From positions 10,829,484-10,893,483 of the forward strand of contig NC_135567.1 in NCBI RefSeq assembly GCF_964340395.1: DNA of 64,000 bases, written 5' to 3'. This document shows positions 10,892 to 25,424 of the stretch, one piece after another. The translations under genes were made by a program, and so were the position numbers. The notes under the pieces are model-generated. The model saw only the letters and a list, made by a program, of their open reading frames with translations. It did no database searches and was not told the DNA's origin. Positions within the stretch are counted from its first letter, which is position 1. Every line of letters starts with the position of its first letter. Origin of the DNA: Glandiceps talaboti. Its lineage: Eukaryota > Hemichordata > Enteropneusta > Spengelidae.

Positions 10892-11137
10892 CGTCTGTCA
10901 GCCGTATTAAGTATTCCATGAAAATCGTATTGTAATATTGTAAATTGTGAATCCAAGGACATGGTGTTATTACGTAACACAAATTCCGACCATACATTAG
11001 GCATTTGCAGTCATCTTTGTACCATTTGAGACACCAATATATACAACTCTCTTTGGAGTAGTCATTATATATATATATTGCATTGTAATGTATGTAGAAA
11101 AATCGGTACGTCAGATAGAAATCAGGCACTTGGATAC
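10892..11137 (-). CDS. Exon 10: cysteine-rich PAN/apple-like module
   Basis: A 246-nt phase 1-1 exon (acceptor GATTACTAG, donor G|GTAAGAAGG). It encodes IQVPDFYLTYRFF, then YSKESCIYWCLKW, DDCKCLMY, NLCYVITPCP and a tail ending LIRLTDG. The run S-x-x-x-C-x-x-x-C followed by C-x-C and C-x-x-x-x-x-C resembles PAN/apple domains (S-x-x-x-C-x-x-x-C ... C ... C). It is on the gene's strand, in phase, and between the F5/8C and CUB exons. Family identity is tentative. Confidence 0.55.
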
Positions 11138-11259
11138 CTAGTAATCCCACAGAGGAATAAAATGATTAAAATGAAGGACACAATCCATAGAATGTCACTA
11201 GACTTTGGACATTATGGGGTTAACTAATCATGCCATGACGATGCCCAATAAACTACCCA

Positions 11260-11490
11260 CTTCTTAATTTGTCATTATTTATTTTTTTTCTGTATATGTT
11301 AATGTAAATATTGTAAATTTCCCTATTCAACATTTTGTTAGAAGAGCCTTTGGCTCAAGAATGTATCGGGTTTAAAAAAATTAAAACAAATAAGAAAACA
11401 AACAAACAAACAAACAAACAAACAAACAAACAAACAAACAAACAAACAAACAAACAAACAAACAAACAAACAAACAAACAAACAAACTGG
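11260..11490 (+). mobile_element. Possible LINE 3'UTR with AAAC tail
   Basis: TTGTTAGAAGAGCCTTTGGC and AATGTATCGGGTTTAAA directly before a long AAAC simple repeat look like a non-LTR element end. No coding part remains. Confidence 0.3.
11393..11486. repeat. AAAC microsatellite
   Basis: More than twenty AAAC units, possibly the tail of a retroelement. Confidence 0.97.
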
Positions 11491-14400
11491 AACCAAGAAA
11501 AGGCTCCACTTTATTGACAGTTAGAGCCGGCAAGGACAAATGCAGACTGTACAATGAATGTTTGATTCAGATTAACAGACAACTCTGACTACAGCTTATA
11601 ATCTTCGAATACAACTATGACAATGACCTATATCTTATATAAAGCTAGAACTAGAAAACTGATTTTAGAATTCTTCCATTTCGCTAGGGTCAGTTCAGTT
11701 TTATAACCAAATGAACTAAGATTTCACTTGAGAGAACATATAACATTGCAGACATACTGGCCATTTACAGATAACCATTTACAGATAATGTTTATTTTAA
11801 TACATTAAACATTTTTTATCTAAGAAAACGCCATCAATGCAAAAAGACATCTTGTAAAAGGACATCTCAAGGCACTGCACAACACAATAATAACATATAT
11901 TTACGTATTACACATGAGTAAAGTAAAACCACTCAAATCTGATTCCGAGGAAAAAATGAACATTTCAATGTAAGGCCAAAAGTCAATTGCAAAAAAGGTC
12001 TAGTTAAATTACGAGTACCTGTTTTGCACAACATAAACTTTTTAAAAAGATGAGTCTTAGGTCCAGACTAAACCATCCGATCAGAAGTAATATGATTCAC
12101 CATGCATCGCTACGATATATATATATAATATTATGAATAACAAATTTGTTATTGACAGAAACACGGTTTGATTTGTATCTTTAATGGTATAACATAACAA
12201 TCACACGTTAATGCCATCAATACAAATAAATGCAAAAAAGTATAAACAACGCAATTTATAACATTTTACGATATGAGAGGTCTCTTGTTCGACTTGTAGG
12301 ATACGATGTATAAAAAATTCAAATAAAGCGTCCTGGCCTGCACGGTGTGTACTTTGTTAAGGTACTTGCAGTGTAAAGGCGTATAGTGGATAAATTGGGG
12401 AAGGCAACACAAAACCTTGAATTTACAATTATAAATTTCAGTCGCAATAAATCAATTAATCATCCACTTCACACGGCAACGTAAGTCAACTGGAACGTAC
12501 CATATCATTTATAAATTCTATTTCTTTCAAAAGCATTGTACAGTGAAAAAAGAAAGTAACACATATTAAACTTGAAAAATAGACACTCGTTTAAGTTTAC
12601 CTCAAACAGTACAGTTAGTTTACATATTAGTATTGTCAGATATTCTCAGCGTATCATTTTCTTATAATCATAATCATAATAATAACTTATGGTAATAAGA
12701 AAAGAAGTCCAGTGGAGCAACAAATAGTTCCTACTTTTATGTTGAGTTTTTTCTATTTGTATATTCATTTCAAACTTGCCTGGTCAGTGTTACCACTGTG
12801 GCACTAAACAAGTTGTAGCTGTCCAAGAATGGATATTTCTTTGTATGGCATTTACAAGCAATCATCCTATACAGCCATCCCTCACTTACAAAAGTGAAAC
12901 AGGCCAAGTGAACAATATGAACTGTGAAGCCAGTGAAGCCCAGATATTTTTTTTTTAAATAGCAACGATAGAGACTAAAAAAACCTTCTATACCATAAAA
13001 TGTGTAAAGTGCGTTTATATACAACTACACGATAGTAATTGACCTTTCCTTTACAATCTCTGATTTGTTACACAATTGATCTAACATCCTTTGACTCAAA
13101 CATTTGACAAGGGAAAAACTTGAAACTCACTATTCATGAATTTAATTATCTAACACCAGATATAAAATGTCCTTAAAAATGATAATAACAAGTCCAGTGT
13201 TTTTTGTCTTTGATATTGTGTTGTAATATTCATAAACAGAAACGAAAGTTCAAAGAAATTATTACTATTGTCATGAAAATGGTGCAGCAAAGTATGAACA
13301 GAGTTTTCATGTAGCTTGTAGAATATTTTTGATACACAAGCTATGCTATTCATCCGCTGCAAAAATAATCCTAACTTTAAATGCGAGACACTTTACACTA
13401 GACACTAGGATCTCATTTTTTATTCATAGTCAGAGAATTTCAAATGTTAACACATTTTCAGGTGGTTACTTTATCAGTCTGCAAACCAACATCCACTAGA
13501 TACCACTCCTGAAAATATAAAAATGTAGATAACATTATTATTCATGTTTCATGTTTATTTTTGTTTTATTTTACAGGCAGAACTTCTGTAACTAATATTC
13601 AAGGCATCAATCGACTGCAACATTGTTTGTGGAGATGTTGTTTCTAAAAAATATGAGTTGACTATTGTCAAGTTACTATAACAGCAGTGGGTAGCTAGCT
13701 TGAGGTCACCATTAGGTGTTGGACGGATTATCAACACACAAGTCATCGAATGAATATGAATAAAGGAAATGTGGCTGCATCAACTTTGAACACTAAGCCT
13801 TCTGAAAATATTGAAAACAAGCGTTCTTTTATTATTTTGATTTATTTTCAACATTTCAAAGTGTCACAGCAGTGAGATATACATGATGTCCATGATGGAC
13901 GACACATGACTATAAATTAATTACTTGTAATAAAATTTCCTGACAATCTGAATGAAGTACCATTTTTCATTTGTTTGACATATTGCATATTGCACACATG
14001 TAGTAATGTTGTTTCACTATATTAAAAATCATTCTCTTTACTTTAATTTCTGGTAAAGGTCAACTTACTTTTGCATGGCGAAATTATTACACTACATCCA
14101 AATGAGATATAAGGTACCAGTTGTACAAATTAAAATAGCCCCTACTGTGATGTAAATATTGCAACAATATAACTTTGCCATGTCATGTCAGTGCTATTTA
14201 AAAATTCTGATATCTAATTGCAATCTTGTTGCTTGACATTTTTGTTTTGTATCTGGATTCACTAAAGCAAACCAGAATATACTTAGAGATAAAAGACCTC
14301 TTACTCCATCTAAAAGAAATTTGATAACTTCTTTGTCAAAGTGATAATAGTATAAACAGTCAAAAATAAAAATTGGTAGTTACTAAAACACATATAAAAC

Positions 14401-16202
14401 CTATGTAGGCCCATACATATTACATATTAAAATACATCACGTTATGATTTAAATTCAGTTATTGATGTGATCCCTGAAACCAAAGAGTACATAATGGGGA
14501 GAAATGAATATATATCAATAAATAAACACATGCAGGTCACCCTTGTGTGTCATTCCCATCAAAAGGTGGCACATGCACATGGCGGCACCTTATTTCGAAG
14601 GGCAACATGCAGGAAGCACCTGTGTTTAGCAATGGCAACTACGGAGGAAATAAGCAACAAACAATCTTGTTGATAAATCCAATAAGGCGTCAGTGAAAAG
14701 ATTTAGTTTGATTGTTTGAAATTATGTCCTCCACCTAAGTAGCCGCAAAGGTCGTTTGCGAAACACAGGTGGGAGGCCAGTATAAAAAAATGAAGAAATG
14801 GTGATCATTGATGTTACCAAACTATGTCCCTGCACATTTAAAGTAAGGTTTCATTTTAGTAGTTATTTTAACCATTCACTGCATGCACTCATACTCCTCC
14901 AAGTTTGACTGTTGATAATGGACTTATGCAGGCCAAACCTGAGAGAGGAATTCTTAGCATTAGATGTGAAAAAAATATACACGAAGTCTTAGTTGAGTCT
15001 AAATTTTGGCACACAGAAAGCACGGGGTACGCCACCAATAACTGCGTATGCGTATGACACCATGCATGACATTGCATGTATGTACGCTGGAAACTACGGC
15101 AATAGCGTATGTGGTATGGCCAACATTTAATTTGGCCGCAAACATGACCAACAAGATAGTAAAGTACTAATTTTGGGGTGGAAAACTATGTATTTTATGA
15201 GTAGGTCGATGATATAGTTTGACTCACAGAAATATCAACATACATACCTCAGAACAAATGCACATAATTGTGGTCCATCTTCTTGATCATGTAGGTCAAC
15301 ATTGTCGATATCCTTTCGGCTTCAGAAAGTGTACAAATCAGATTCAACTTCTCTATCCTTCGGGATAGTGATCATACATATTATACCGATCCCATGACTA
15401 GTATTTCATGATAACTTCAATGTTTGTAAGCAAATATTATATACGAGGACCGATCATAAGGTCAAGGTCCTTGCATTCAATACACACTGATAAACTACTA
15501 ATGGATTGGTCAATGGAATCTCTCAATCAATCTCGTCGATCGGTCAATTCCACAGCCGCGGAGCACAAATAGCTAAATATCTATCCCCATAAAACACGGT
15601 ACTACCAATCGGCTGGTTCAAACTGAGTGCACCCACAGTAGATGACCGAAAGGTGCGGCCAGTAGGACGTTAAAGTAAACTGGCGCCATATTATTTAAAA
15701 CCTTATATGTTAAGCACAAACTGTTGAACACCATTCGCTTATAAAAAGGAAGCCAAAGCAAACTATGTGACTAAGACGTTACTGGGCTATATGTTTCCAT
15801 GAAGTTTGGTATCTCAGCTCAGTACGACAGTAATTACCCAGTCGGTTAGGACATTATGAGTGGTAATATTAACAACGATGGATCTTTCAGTTTATCTCAA
15901 TTTGCGCAAGGAGTAGTTGCGCAAGGACGGAATTATTCAAATGCTTATACTAGTTATTAGAAAGCGAAAAATATTTTACTTAATATTTCCAACGCTGATC
16001 TGCATGGCTTATCTGGATGATTATACTTGTGGAATGGGAATCATATACGGGGTATAATGTGAAATTCGCCAACAATTAATGTACTTAAAATCAATTACGA
16101 AAAAGTGTTAAAGCGTTAGGAAAACATGGTAGATCATGTATAAGTGGTGCGTGAGATCCCAGCAAGTTTAAGTTTGCCTAATTGGGTTTAATTTGATGTT
16201 AC
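11490..16202. other. Intron between exons 9 and 10, no clear gene
   Basis: AT-rich sequence with many stops in all frames. Apart from the ORF noted at 13.6 kb I see only low-complexity tracts and, at 15480-15830, a CG-richer stretch that looks like part of an old dispersed repeat. Confidence 0.5.
13555..13746 (-). other. Unassigned minus-strand ORF in the PAN-F5/8C intron
   Basis: Encodes TCVLIIRPTPNGDLKLATHC and later SIDALNISYRSSACK. Cysteines and an NIS sequon are present, and a GTAAAAT could be a donor, but the possible acceptor would not be phase 1 and no fold is recognised. Kept as a possible missed exon only. Confidence 0.15.
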
Positions 16203-16338
16203 CTTCAATGTCTTCAACAAACTCATCCACTCTGACCGACAAACGGGATTCATACTCTGGATTGTCAATGTACATTTCAATATGCAAATAGGAGGCGTTG
16301 ACAGGTGGATATATTGTATGGTGTCCTAATGGAAAAAC
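16203..16338 (-). CDS. Exon 9: F5/8 type C domain, C-terminal part
   Basis: A 136-nt exon, phase 0 in (TTTTCTCAG) and phase 1 out (G|GTAACATC). It encodes VFPLGHHTIYPPVNASYLHIEM and ends RLSVRVDEFVED. This matches the discoidin tail: V-F-x-G-N, a residue run before the A-R-Y-I-R-I strand (here ASYLHIEM), and a final L-R-V-E-L-like strand (LSVRVDEF). A long GA/GACAGA microsatellite abuts the acceptor at 16349, so the polypyrimidine tract is formed by the CT repeat. Length variation there could affect splicing. The closing cysteine of the family is absent. Confidence 0.75.
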
Positions 16339-16346
16339 CTGAGAAA

Positions 16347-16551
<205 letters not shown>

Positions 16552-17037
16552 CAGACAGAATAAGAGACGTACAGAGAGATACACCCACCACGAATATAAG
16601 CAACTAATTACTTCATTTTCTAGATAAAATAGATAGGTTATATGCAAAATACGCGATAACACCGAATCTTTATATAGAGGAGATATGCATTTCATTATCA
16701 TTAATGTATACTGCCATCCATGAAATGTGTAGCTTGTATAAACTCTAACAGCCCCTAAATCACTCAATATGCAAATTACTTATTATAGTTCAAACCTACA
16801 CTAACAAGCCTAAATGGTAATGTCATTCTGGGAAACACAGTTGAATTCATAATATCTTGGTTTTGGGAGTCGTTTCAGTATTTTACATCATTAAAAATTC
16901 GATGGGTTGCCAAGAAACGGCGAACCCCTTTTCACCTTTATTGTTGTTTAAGTTTGATATCATTGCACGACGGGTCTAAGCAGACACGACTATTTGTAAG
17001 ATTCACACTAATTCGTTTCCTTGTTTAGGCGTACAAA

Positions 17038-17370
17038 AAATATTGTGTGGTTCCGATTACATTAAATTTTAAAATAGATGGGGTTGGTATAATTTTTATT
17101 TTATTTTATTATATTTTTTTTCATATGTGAGTGTCTAGTTCTGGTTTTCCACTGTTTTCCATATGGTTTCTGTGTTGTTTATTTCTTCTTATCAGATATA
17201 CAGCCATTACAGATTGGAATAATAGTTTTATATTGTATTTTAAGTTGTCAGTTTCCGCACCCGATATTTCTTGCGAGACTTCACACAAGTTTCGCGATTT
17301 TATTATTATTTTTCTCGAATTCATGAAACAAAAGTTGAGAGATGGCATGAAAACTAGGTGACGTCGGGTA
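17038..17370 (+). mobile_element. 330-bp MITE-like repeat, copy 1
   Basis: Aligns along its length with 45888-46226 in the same orientation (shared TCTGTGTTGTTTATTTCTTC and ACAGCCATTACAGATTGGAA). The left end TGTGTGGTTCC... is an inverted match to the right end of copy 2. No coding capacity. Confidence 0.6.
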
Positions 17371-18409
17371 ATTTATTTATTTGGCCTTATTGAACTCACT
17401 TCCATATGTATTAATTGCATACTGTATTTATTGGTTGCACACTGATTGTTCATGACTATCTGAAAGAAACGAGTTGTCAGGAGTCATGAATATTCAGTGA
17501 CAGTGTGTTTATAAACAAGCGATGTGATGTGAAATAATAAACCGACACTCCAGAACCAAAGGTTTATGAAAATACCGTTATTTTAGAGTGAGGTTACCAT
17601 CTAATAAGGTACATGTGTTATGTTGTCACCAACGAATTCTCTACTTGTTTTGATATTGAAGTTTGTGATATTCAGATGTTATATAATTTAGTACATTCAT
17701 TGATGATGGCTTACATTCACACATTGATGGCAAAGCGTGTATTTCATATAGAATATATTGATGTAGGTATAAATTTAAACAAGCAAAATGCATAATTAAT
17801 TTCATCCAATATCTAATAATCTTGAAATTGCATACGTGTAGATAAAGTCATTAAAATATTGTTCAAGCGTTTGTGTATCCACAAAGTATTGTTACGATCC
17901 AGAAATGCCATATTTATAATTTTGGCATTTTTTTCAAAATAACATATGATTTACCTTTGGACTACTTAATTACAAATATGAGATAACAACAGCGTGATCT
18001 ACTTGCACTCATCTCTGGTAAGTAATAAATGTTATGTGTTTTGATAAAACAACAAGGTGATATCTAGAACTTATATGTTATGGACATTGAGAAACAAAGT
18101 TTACTCTTAGATTTTGATTCACAGCGCAACTGTTCTTGTGCAAAGTCTCTCTCTGCCAGAGTATGAGAACGTAATTCTGAGTGACGATACTTGTGTGGCT
18201 AATTCCTAACTGAGACAAGCTCGTTAGATCTTGGTACCTTAGAAAGATACTTACAGTGGAGAATCGTTTCATGTTCTGCTGATTTACGGACAAATATACT
18301 ATTTAGGCACCAACACATAACATTAAGCATCGCCGGAACGTAATGCTGGGCTTGTCAACATATGACTTTACGCTCTAGACGGATTTTGCTGGCAAATAGT
18401 CAACCCAGG

Positions 18410-20134
18410 ATGGCAGAAGCATACATTCAATTAGCACTGCTGCTACCACAGCCACCAGCACTACCCCAACAGCCAACAAAAAGGTAATGCTAATCAACCT
18501 GGACTACAGAATGATAAATGCTAATCAACCTGGACAAGCTGGGAATAACATTGCTCGTTTAGGGGCGACGTCAAAAGATCGATGTTTACAAAAAAACTTA
18601 ATTGCTTTAGTTTGGGGGTGGGGGGGTTTTGGCCAAAATAATTTCTCAACCGTCAAAAACGATTTAACGCCATACTTGGCAAATTTAGTACGATTTCAAG
18701 GCTGCTTTTACCTAACACACTGCGTACAGTCGGTCCGATTTATCAGCGGTACGCGGTTCAGCTTTCAAATTTGCTGCAAAATAGGTATTTGGGAACGAGG
18801 TGGGTATCCAGAGTGTACATGTGCGTACGCACATTTCATCAGTTGGCGTCGTCGAGACACGATTTCGCGAAGGGTTCGTACAATTTTCTGGTCCATATAT
18901 GTTCTCCTCACACAATTTATAAATGCCTTTCGAACGACTTTCAGAAACTAACAAACAAGATTTGGGAGTTAAATATCAAAAACAACAGGGCAAATCCCGG
19001 GCCGGTGTACAGGAAAGTGCAACGAAGTTGTGGCATGCAAAAATGACCGACGGTCATTAGCCGAGTTCATGTCCCAGGACTCGGAGGTCGAGTCGAAACA
19101 ATCTATTTTGAAATACGTTAAAAAATTTGTTTGAAAGTTAACGAAGTCACAGTGGGTACGTGATCAGAGCCGATCGTTCAATCGTAGTGGTAAATTTTAA
19201 AGGACCTTCACGATAATTGATTTCAATAGACTATGTGGAGAGGACGTTGCCAAAAATCCACCTACGCGAAGGTTCTATTAAAGTTAGGCCATAAGTTATA
19301 ACGTGAAACTAATACGAATGTAAATCCGGAAATTACCGATGAGATGTCATGTTTGATGTGACCTCTCAACTTGGACTAAATTGTCGCAGATAGCGTGGTA
19401 TTGCGAATGTTTATTTCTACACTCGCAACAAGTTGATCGTTCGACTGATGTTGATTCAATCTTTCGTGAAAATCAAAAGTTCGATCGCCTGAAATAATTA
19501 TTCAGCAATAGTTTAGCAATTTCAAACAGATTTATAGATGTTTGTAGATGATAGTTGGAACATGCATGTGAAAGCCGTGGCCGCCGCGTCAACGTGTTCA
19601 TCACTGTCGTGATGCGAGGTCACAGTCAAAATCATTGGAAACGTGCGAATATATACGAATATACGACTCGACAGAAACAACTTGAAGGCTAAAAAGCATG
19701 AGAGCTGGTAAATACAATTTCTAGTTGAAACTATGTTTTGCAGAGACAGTTAAATGTTTTACAGTTTGAATTGCAATGTTACTACATATAGTTCTTTACT
19801 CCAGTGAAAATGGTTACTTCATCCGATCTAATCTTTGGAATGGCCTTAAATGGGAAGTGGTATCCTGCTGTTTGCAAAACATCTTGTCAAGTTGTATGAA
19901 TCAAATCTATCTGTACAATCAATTTAGTCGAACTAGTTAACAAAGGCGATCCGGCCCGGTATTTTTCAGGTAAACAAAAATCATCCGATCAAAGTGTTGC
20001 TGATGAGCCTACACCCAGTCACGAAATGTCTCCCATTTCAAAAAAGAAAGTGAAACCAGACATACCAGTATTAGTAATCAATGTGACTTGACGTGTAAAT
20101 TCAGTGTTGTTGTGTTCTGTTGGTTTTCAATAAA
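18410..20134 (+). other. Possible nested plus-strand gene or old element, CpG-richer block
   Basis: This stretch is visibly richer in CG than its surroundings. At 18410 an ATG in a good context opens MAEAYIQLALLLPQPPALPQ and meets a GTAATG donor at 18485. Around 19020 a frame reads CKNDRRSLAEFMSQDSEVES and ILKYVKKFV before a stop. At 19970, after ATTTTTCAG, a frame reads KQKSSDQSVADEPTPSHEMS. AATAAA lies at 20129. I could not join these pieces into one frame. It could be a gene in the F5/8C intron, a decayed transposon or chance. Confidence 0.22.
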
Positions 20135-20943
20135 AGTATTTTTCTGAGTTAAAATGGTTTTCTATTTTATTTATAATTCAGTATTATATTGCTACGTTGT
20201 TTGAAAGTGGAAGTATACAGTAGTAGTCTGAAACGATTTTCAATTTTAGGTCAGTTAAGTTAGATGGGGGGGGGGGGTGGGGGGGTCTGGGACCTAACTT
20301 AAGCAATTAAGTTAGATATATTATATTGAACTTTTGATGTTGCCCCTTAGAGACTAGAATAATGAATTTAATGGTAGCCCACGAAGTTGCACATTTCTTT
20401 ACCTCAAGATCACACTGTTGTTAGCTCCTGATTGTAGTTAAGTAGTCCAAGGGTAAATTATATGTTAATTTTGGTAAAATATACCAAACTTCCAAATATG
20501 TCTTGATCGTAACACCACCTTCAAAATGACATGTCGATTGGTCGGATATTTTTTAATTGAAAAGAAAGTAATTGTTTGCACATGTTGGTGGTTCTTTTAG
20601 TCATAAAACATCTTTATTAGGTCAGATACCTTAGAATGACAGTTAAAGTCAGACGGAAACTAAGAACCATTTATTTGATTAAAAGTAACATAAGCAGCAC
20701 CGTATTTCAGAGATAAATGTTGATTTGAGACCAGATATAAGATTGTGGAATTGATAGAGATGTTGAGATTTAATTCAAATCCTGCCTTATAAGGTACCGA
20801 TTTTTAAGACTATTTTTCTGGATTGCGTACTTACTAGTATTGTGTTGGTCGAGTAATGAAAACATAACAAATAAAATGAGTGTACATCGGGCCCACATAA
20901 TTTATGAATGGGGTAAAGTGTATATCGAGGATGATGCACTTAC

Positions 20944-21284
20944 CATATGTTCGTCCTCACTGTTGTAACCGTAAATCCATTGAATTCCATCAATACTGAA
21001 TTGATACTTAAACCACACTTCACAGTCTAAGATTAGCATAGTAGCCACTCTGGCCACAGCTACAGTCAACGGAAACTTAAGCAGAATTGTAAGAACCTTG
21101 TAATGTTTCGTTAATTTAAACACATGAACGTACTTAGGTTCCTGGAGATGGGACTCCCAGTGGATAATTTGACTTAGTTTCTCGAAATAAAAAGCTGGTA
21201 AAATATCATTAGAGAAAACCCATCTTTGGGATGTAGCAAATACAGGCATGTATGCCTCCTTCAAACCATATCTTTTTTGTACAC
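20944..21284 (-). CDS. Exon 8: F5/8 type C (discoidin) domain, N-terminal part
   Basis: A 341-nt exon entering in phase 1 (acceptor GCTAACAG) and leaving in phase 0 (ATG|GTAAGTGC). It encodes YMPVFATSQRW, an IHWESH segment in place of the usual W-loop, a T-x-x-Y-K-V-L strand, and ends FKYQFSIDGIQWIYGYNSE. The last part is the signature of discoidin domains (Y-x-x-S-x-D-G-x-x-W-x-x-Y). It continues in frame at 16338 with VFPLGHH, the V-F-x-G-N-like segment, which confirms the junction. The domain lacks the cysteines that usually close F5/8C domains. Confidence 0.75.
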
Positions 21285-21976
21285 CTGTTAGCAATGAAGC
21301 AAAGCAAAAACATATTTCGAGTTAACATTGTTGATGATGATGATGCTGATATATATACAGCATGATTTGACCAGGAGTGACAGAAATCACTAGGGAAAAA
21401 GAACACAAGACTGTGGACGAACACAAACTGTTGCAAAAAGGGAAATATACACAATAAGAACAATTTTATGGCCTTTTTATGTGTACATGAAATGCCAGGG
21501 GAACTGGAAATTTGTTTGTGGATGTAAACTATTACATAAATAATACTAGTTCTTGTATTGCATTTTCCCATCTCGTGTGGGTGCTCAAAGAGCTTTACAA
21601 TTATTACCCCTGGCTCAGATCTATAGCAGCACAATGGCCCTTTATACTTCATCTCCCTGGGCAGCAAACAATCCATTGCAGCCTTTATAAGTAGTGCATA
21701 GTATTAAAGCATTTTCATAGCAACTTCTATCCTACCAGGTCCCGAATTATACAACTGGGTCCGAATTATACAACTGGGTTGCCTAAGGCACGGTAATTCA
21801 TTTGTTTACTATCCCTCTTTGTAGCAACGTCCATTTGTATACGGTCTGATGTCTGAAGTTGTAGCTTCCATTAGGCTAGCTATTAGAAGAATTGTGTGTG
21901 TGTGTCTGTCTGCCTGTCCCTCCCTCCATCCATTCATTAAACTATCTACCCGTCCATCAACCCACCCAACCATCCA

Positions 21977-21979
<3 letters not shown>

Positions 21980-22049
<70 letters not shown>

Positions 22050-22160
22050 GTCTGTGTGTCGATCACTCCGTCTGTCCGTCCGTCCGTCCGTCCGTCCATC
22101 CATTCATTCGTATATCTATCCATCCGTTCGTCCGTCCATCTGTCTGTCTGTCTGTCCGCC
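21980..22160. repeat. CTGT and CCGT microsatellite
   Basis: Perfect CTGT units to 22048, then CGTC and CATC units. In all three frames it can encode serine- or threonine-rich runs; non-coding. Confidence 0.97.
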
Positions 22161-25100
22161 TGCTCAGTTGAACTTCCGTTTGTTCATTTGTCATCACCTT
22201 TAAATAAAGTGATATTTGCAGTGGGAACGTACATACGGTTGCACATCCCACAGTCTCACCATGCACAACGTGAGTGATCAACATACATTTAAAACACTTC
22301 TAGCAATTTCTTGAAAGAAGTGAATTCCTTTTGATATCATATTAAACCACTCCATGCATCGATATTGTCAAGTATACAAAATGGACACCTTGGGATTGAA
22401 TATTTTACAGTGAAATAGGGACAATCATACCAAACCACGGTCGTTGAACACAACAATGTTTTCTCTTTTTTTGCGTACTTGATAGTAATACCCACAACTG
22501 CATCCCTCTGAATTTTTGACAATGATTAGGTTATTTATAGATGTAAGCTATGCAAAAGTTGCAGTATTCTTGTCCTGCACAGCTTACTTTATGGCGAAAA
22601 TGTTAACACTAAATGTGGTTGTGGCCATACGAGATCGTCATAGAACAGTGAATATGTCGACCTCTAGAGATAGTTCTTGTTAATACCTGAGGATACATTG
22701 TGGTCGGAAATGTTCCAACCATTTCAAAGCTTACAAAAATGTACGGTTTTGGCAAATGTGTTCGCTTTGTCGCTGTTATATGTGCAGAACAAATAATAAT
22801 ATAATTTATCAACCAATTGTCAAACATTGCATGTCACAATTCAATTTCTTTTAATTAGAATTATCACAAAACAAGCGACCTATCGGTCAGAATAGCTCCG
22901 CTTTTTTTTTTTTTTTTTTTTTTTTTTATTTTATTTTGGTGACATGTAGAAGTGGTTCAGTTCTTCAGCTCTTCACTATACAGTTTTGTTTTAGCGATGC
23001 AATAAAGTGATTAGTGGTTTCAAATGATGTCTCACTATAAACACATTTTACACAGAAGTTGGTAATGTATTGTACTTTTATACCATAGTCACCATTTTAT
23101 AACAAAAATCTACTGTTATGAAAAATTGCACAAAATCTCTGAAAAAAATGACTGGGAAATGCACACAAGAAAAAGAAAAAAAAGAGGATTTTGAGGTTGG
23201 CTATAAATAATTCCAGTGTCTTACAGCTTTAACCCTGGAGAATTTTAATGATGAATGAAATAAACTAGGGATCTAAAACAATTTTGAGGCAATTTCAATT
23301 TCAATTTTCTAACAAATTTACCAAGTCAACAACATTCAACTTGTACTAGTTGTAGTAGATATATATAGGGAAGAAATGTATTAATCGCCATCTTAGTTTC
23401 CGTACGGCGACAATCCCAAGTACCCGAAAGAGAGTCATTCTCAGCCAATTCAGGGTTCGACACTAGAGTAAAAAAGTCACTATCCCACAGGACTAGGAAA
23501 ATTGATAACGTAGTAGTCCTGCAAAAAATGTGGTGGTCCTATCTTTAAGTGCTTTCGCTTGTTCACTTAGGCTCTTCATCTCTCTTAGGTTTTGCTCTAC
23601 TTCTAATTCACTTTTCCAAACCCCATATTTATTTCAAACCCTGTGTTGTAATTGAACTGTCTATTTCTTTGTAGTTGTTTGTGCATCATCAACTCCTTAC
23701 TGTAATTTTATTCTCTTGTTTATGTTTTGGAGCTTCTTCTCTTTTTTGTTGCTTTCTGTGAGTAGTTAGTCTTAATTGGGGGGGGGGGGGGGTAATAAGA
23801 TATTATGTGGTCTTATTTCTAGCTTAAATACTACATAACATTTCTGGTACACATTGATCTAACTATTGCATAATTTTTTAAAAGACAAAAAATTACCTTA
23901 CATAGAGCAAGTCTTTATAGTGTTGTCCTTAGTGCATATTAGAATGTATTTACAACATAAAAATAAATAAATTTGAAGGTTATCAGCAGTTACAGCAAAA
24001 TTTTGTTACTAATTACATGTACAAGTCACTTCGTCTATTTTCGTGTCTATGTATTTCCGGGTTGACATAAACGTTAAACGTGATACAGTCGGCCCTATAA
24101 TTACTAACAAATGACAAAACCGTTCGCAAAATAAAGTTCAGGATTTTAATTTTTCAAACTGAATATCAATATCCACTACACATTCAATAACTGGTTTCGT
24201 GTATTTAGAAATGTGCCCAAAAACATGAACACGGAACACGGAATCGTGTCAGTGTTACCATCAAAGTTAGCAGTTTCATTGTAGGCTGTAAGTTGTACCG
24301 GTAAAAAAGACGATCATCACATCATGTAGGAAGTACAAAAACATAGAACACGTTGTTTTCTTGCTGAATAAAATCACTGAAATAACAATACGGTCAAATT
24401 GCGTCTTCGATTTTGACAGCCACCATTATGATTGAGCTTCACTTAATTCCGCTGAACGTGGCCGAGCCCGGGCGAATGCTGTGCTGACATCCAATTTGTA
24501 TAGCGTTTTTACAAAGGGAGCTCGTCAATAACCTACCGAATAATTAACTCAGAAACGTAGTTTAAATACTAACTGATCTAAAAATTACTGTTTAGAAAGA
24601 CTACGCATCCGTACATAAATACGAAATCGTGCGACAAAGATTTCAACTTTACTAATTTACTTGTTACAGTGTAGAGGCGCTAGGCCAGCCTTACCTTTAT
24701 TATACACATATCATCGTACAACTAATTTTATTGGCTATAATATTAGCTACATTAGAAAGGTCTCACTTGATTGGCTCACCCTTCGCTATTCCCGTTTTCA
24801 AGAGACACCCCGCCAGAATAAAGTGCCACATAGTACAGCAATGGCGCGAGATCGCCTGTTGGGCGACTTTCCCACCGGGTGTGCTTTTCGAAAACTACAC
24901 AACACATGATAAGCTTTTGTGACACGGAATCATAGAAAATCTACCCCGTTTCCAAACTAATCGTAATTTTATCGCGAATAGACAAACAGAGTTGGTCAAA
25001 ATAGCAAATTAAAAATCAAATGAATTTTACTATGACCGGGAATTCACATAACCGGTGGTTTGAATTCTGAGCTCCCTAATATACCTATCGAAAAGACACT

Positions 25101-25424
25101 ATCCCATCAAACTACCTGCAATGGGCATTTTAGTAACCTCTCACTTGATCGTGAGGTGCATATACTGGAATAAACCATTCTGTAGGAGGGGTAGAGAATT
25201 TGGATTGAAGTTTACAACCCTTTTTCGAACAAATATTTGTCATTTGGGCGCACAATGCGTAGAATTAAGACTATGGCATATATTATATTGCTTGTTTGAC
25301 GTCAATAGTGTCTTTTGAAAAGTTGCACTTTACCTAAAGTCTCGCGGACTGATTTCCAATATGGCGTCGGTCATAATGCTCATTAACAAATTCATTTTTT
25401 TTTCAAATTACAAAAAAAAAAAAA

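Noticed and set aside
21809-22284. TDRQ- and SVCL-rich ORFs
   Set aside because: Products of the CTGT/CCGT microsatellite.
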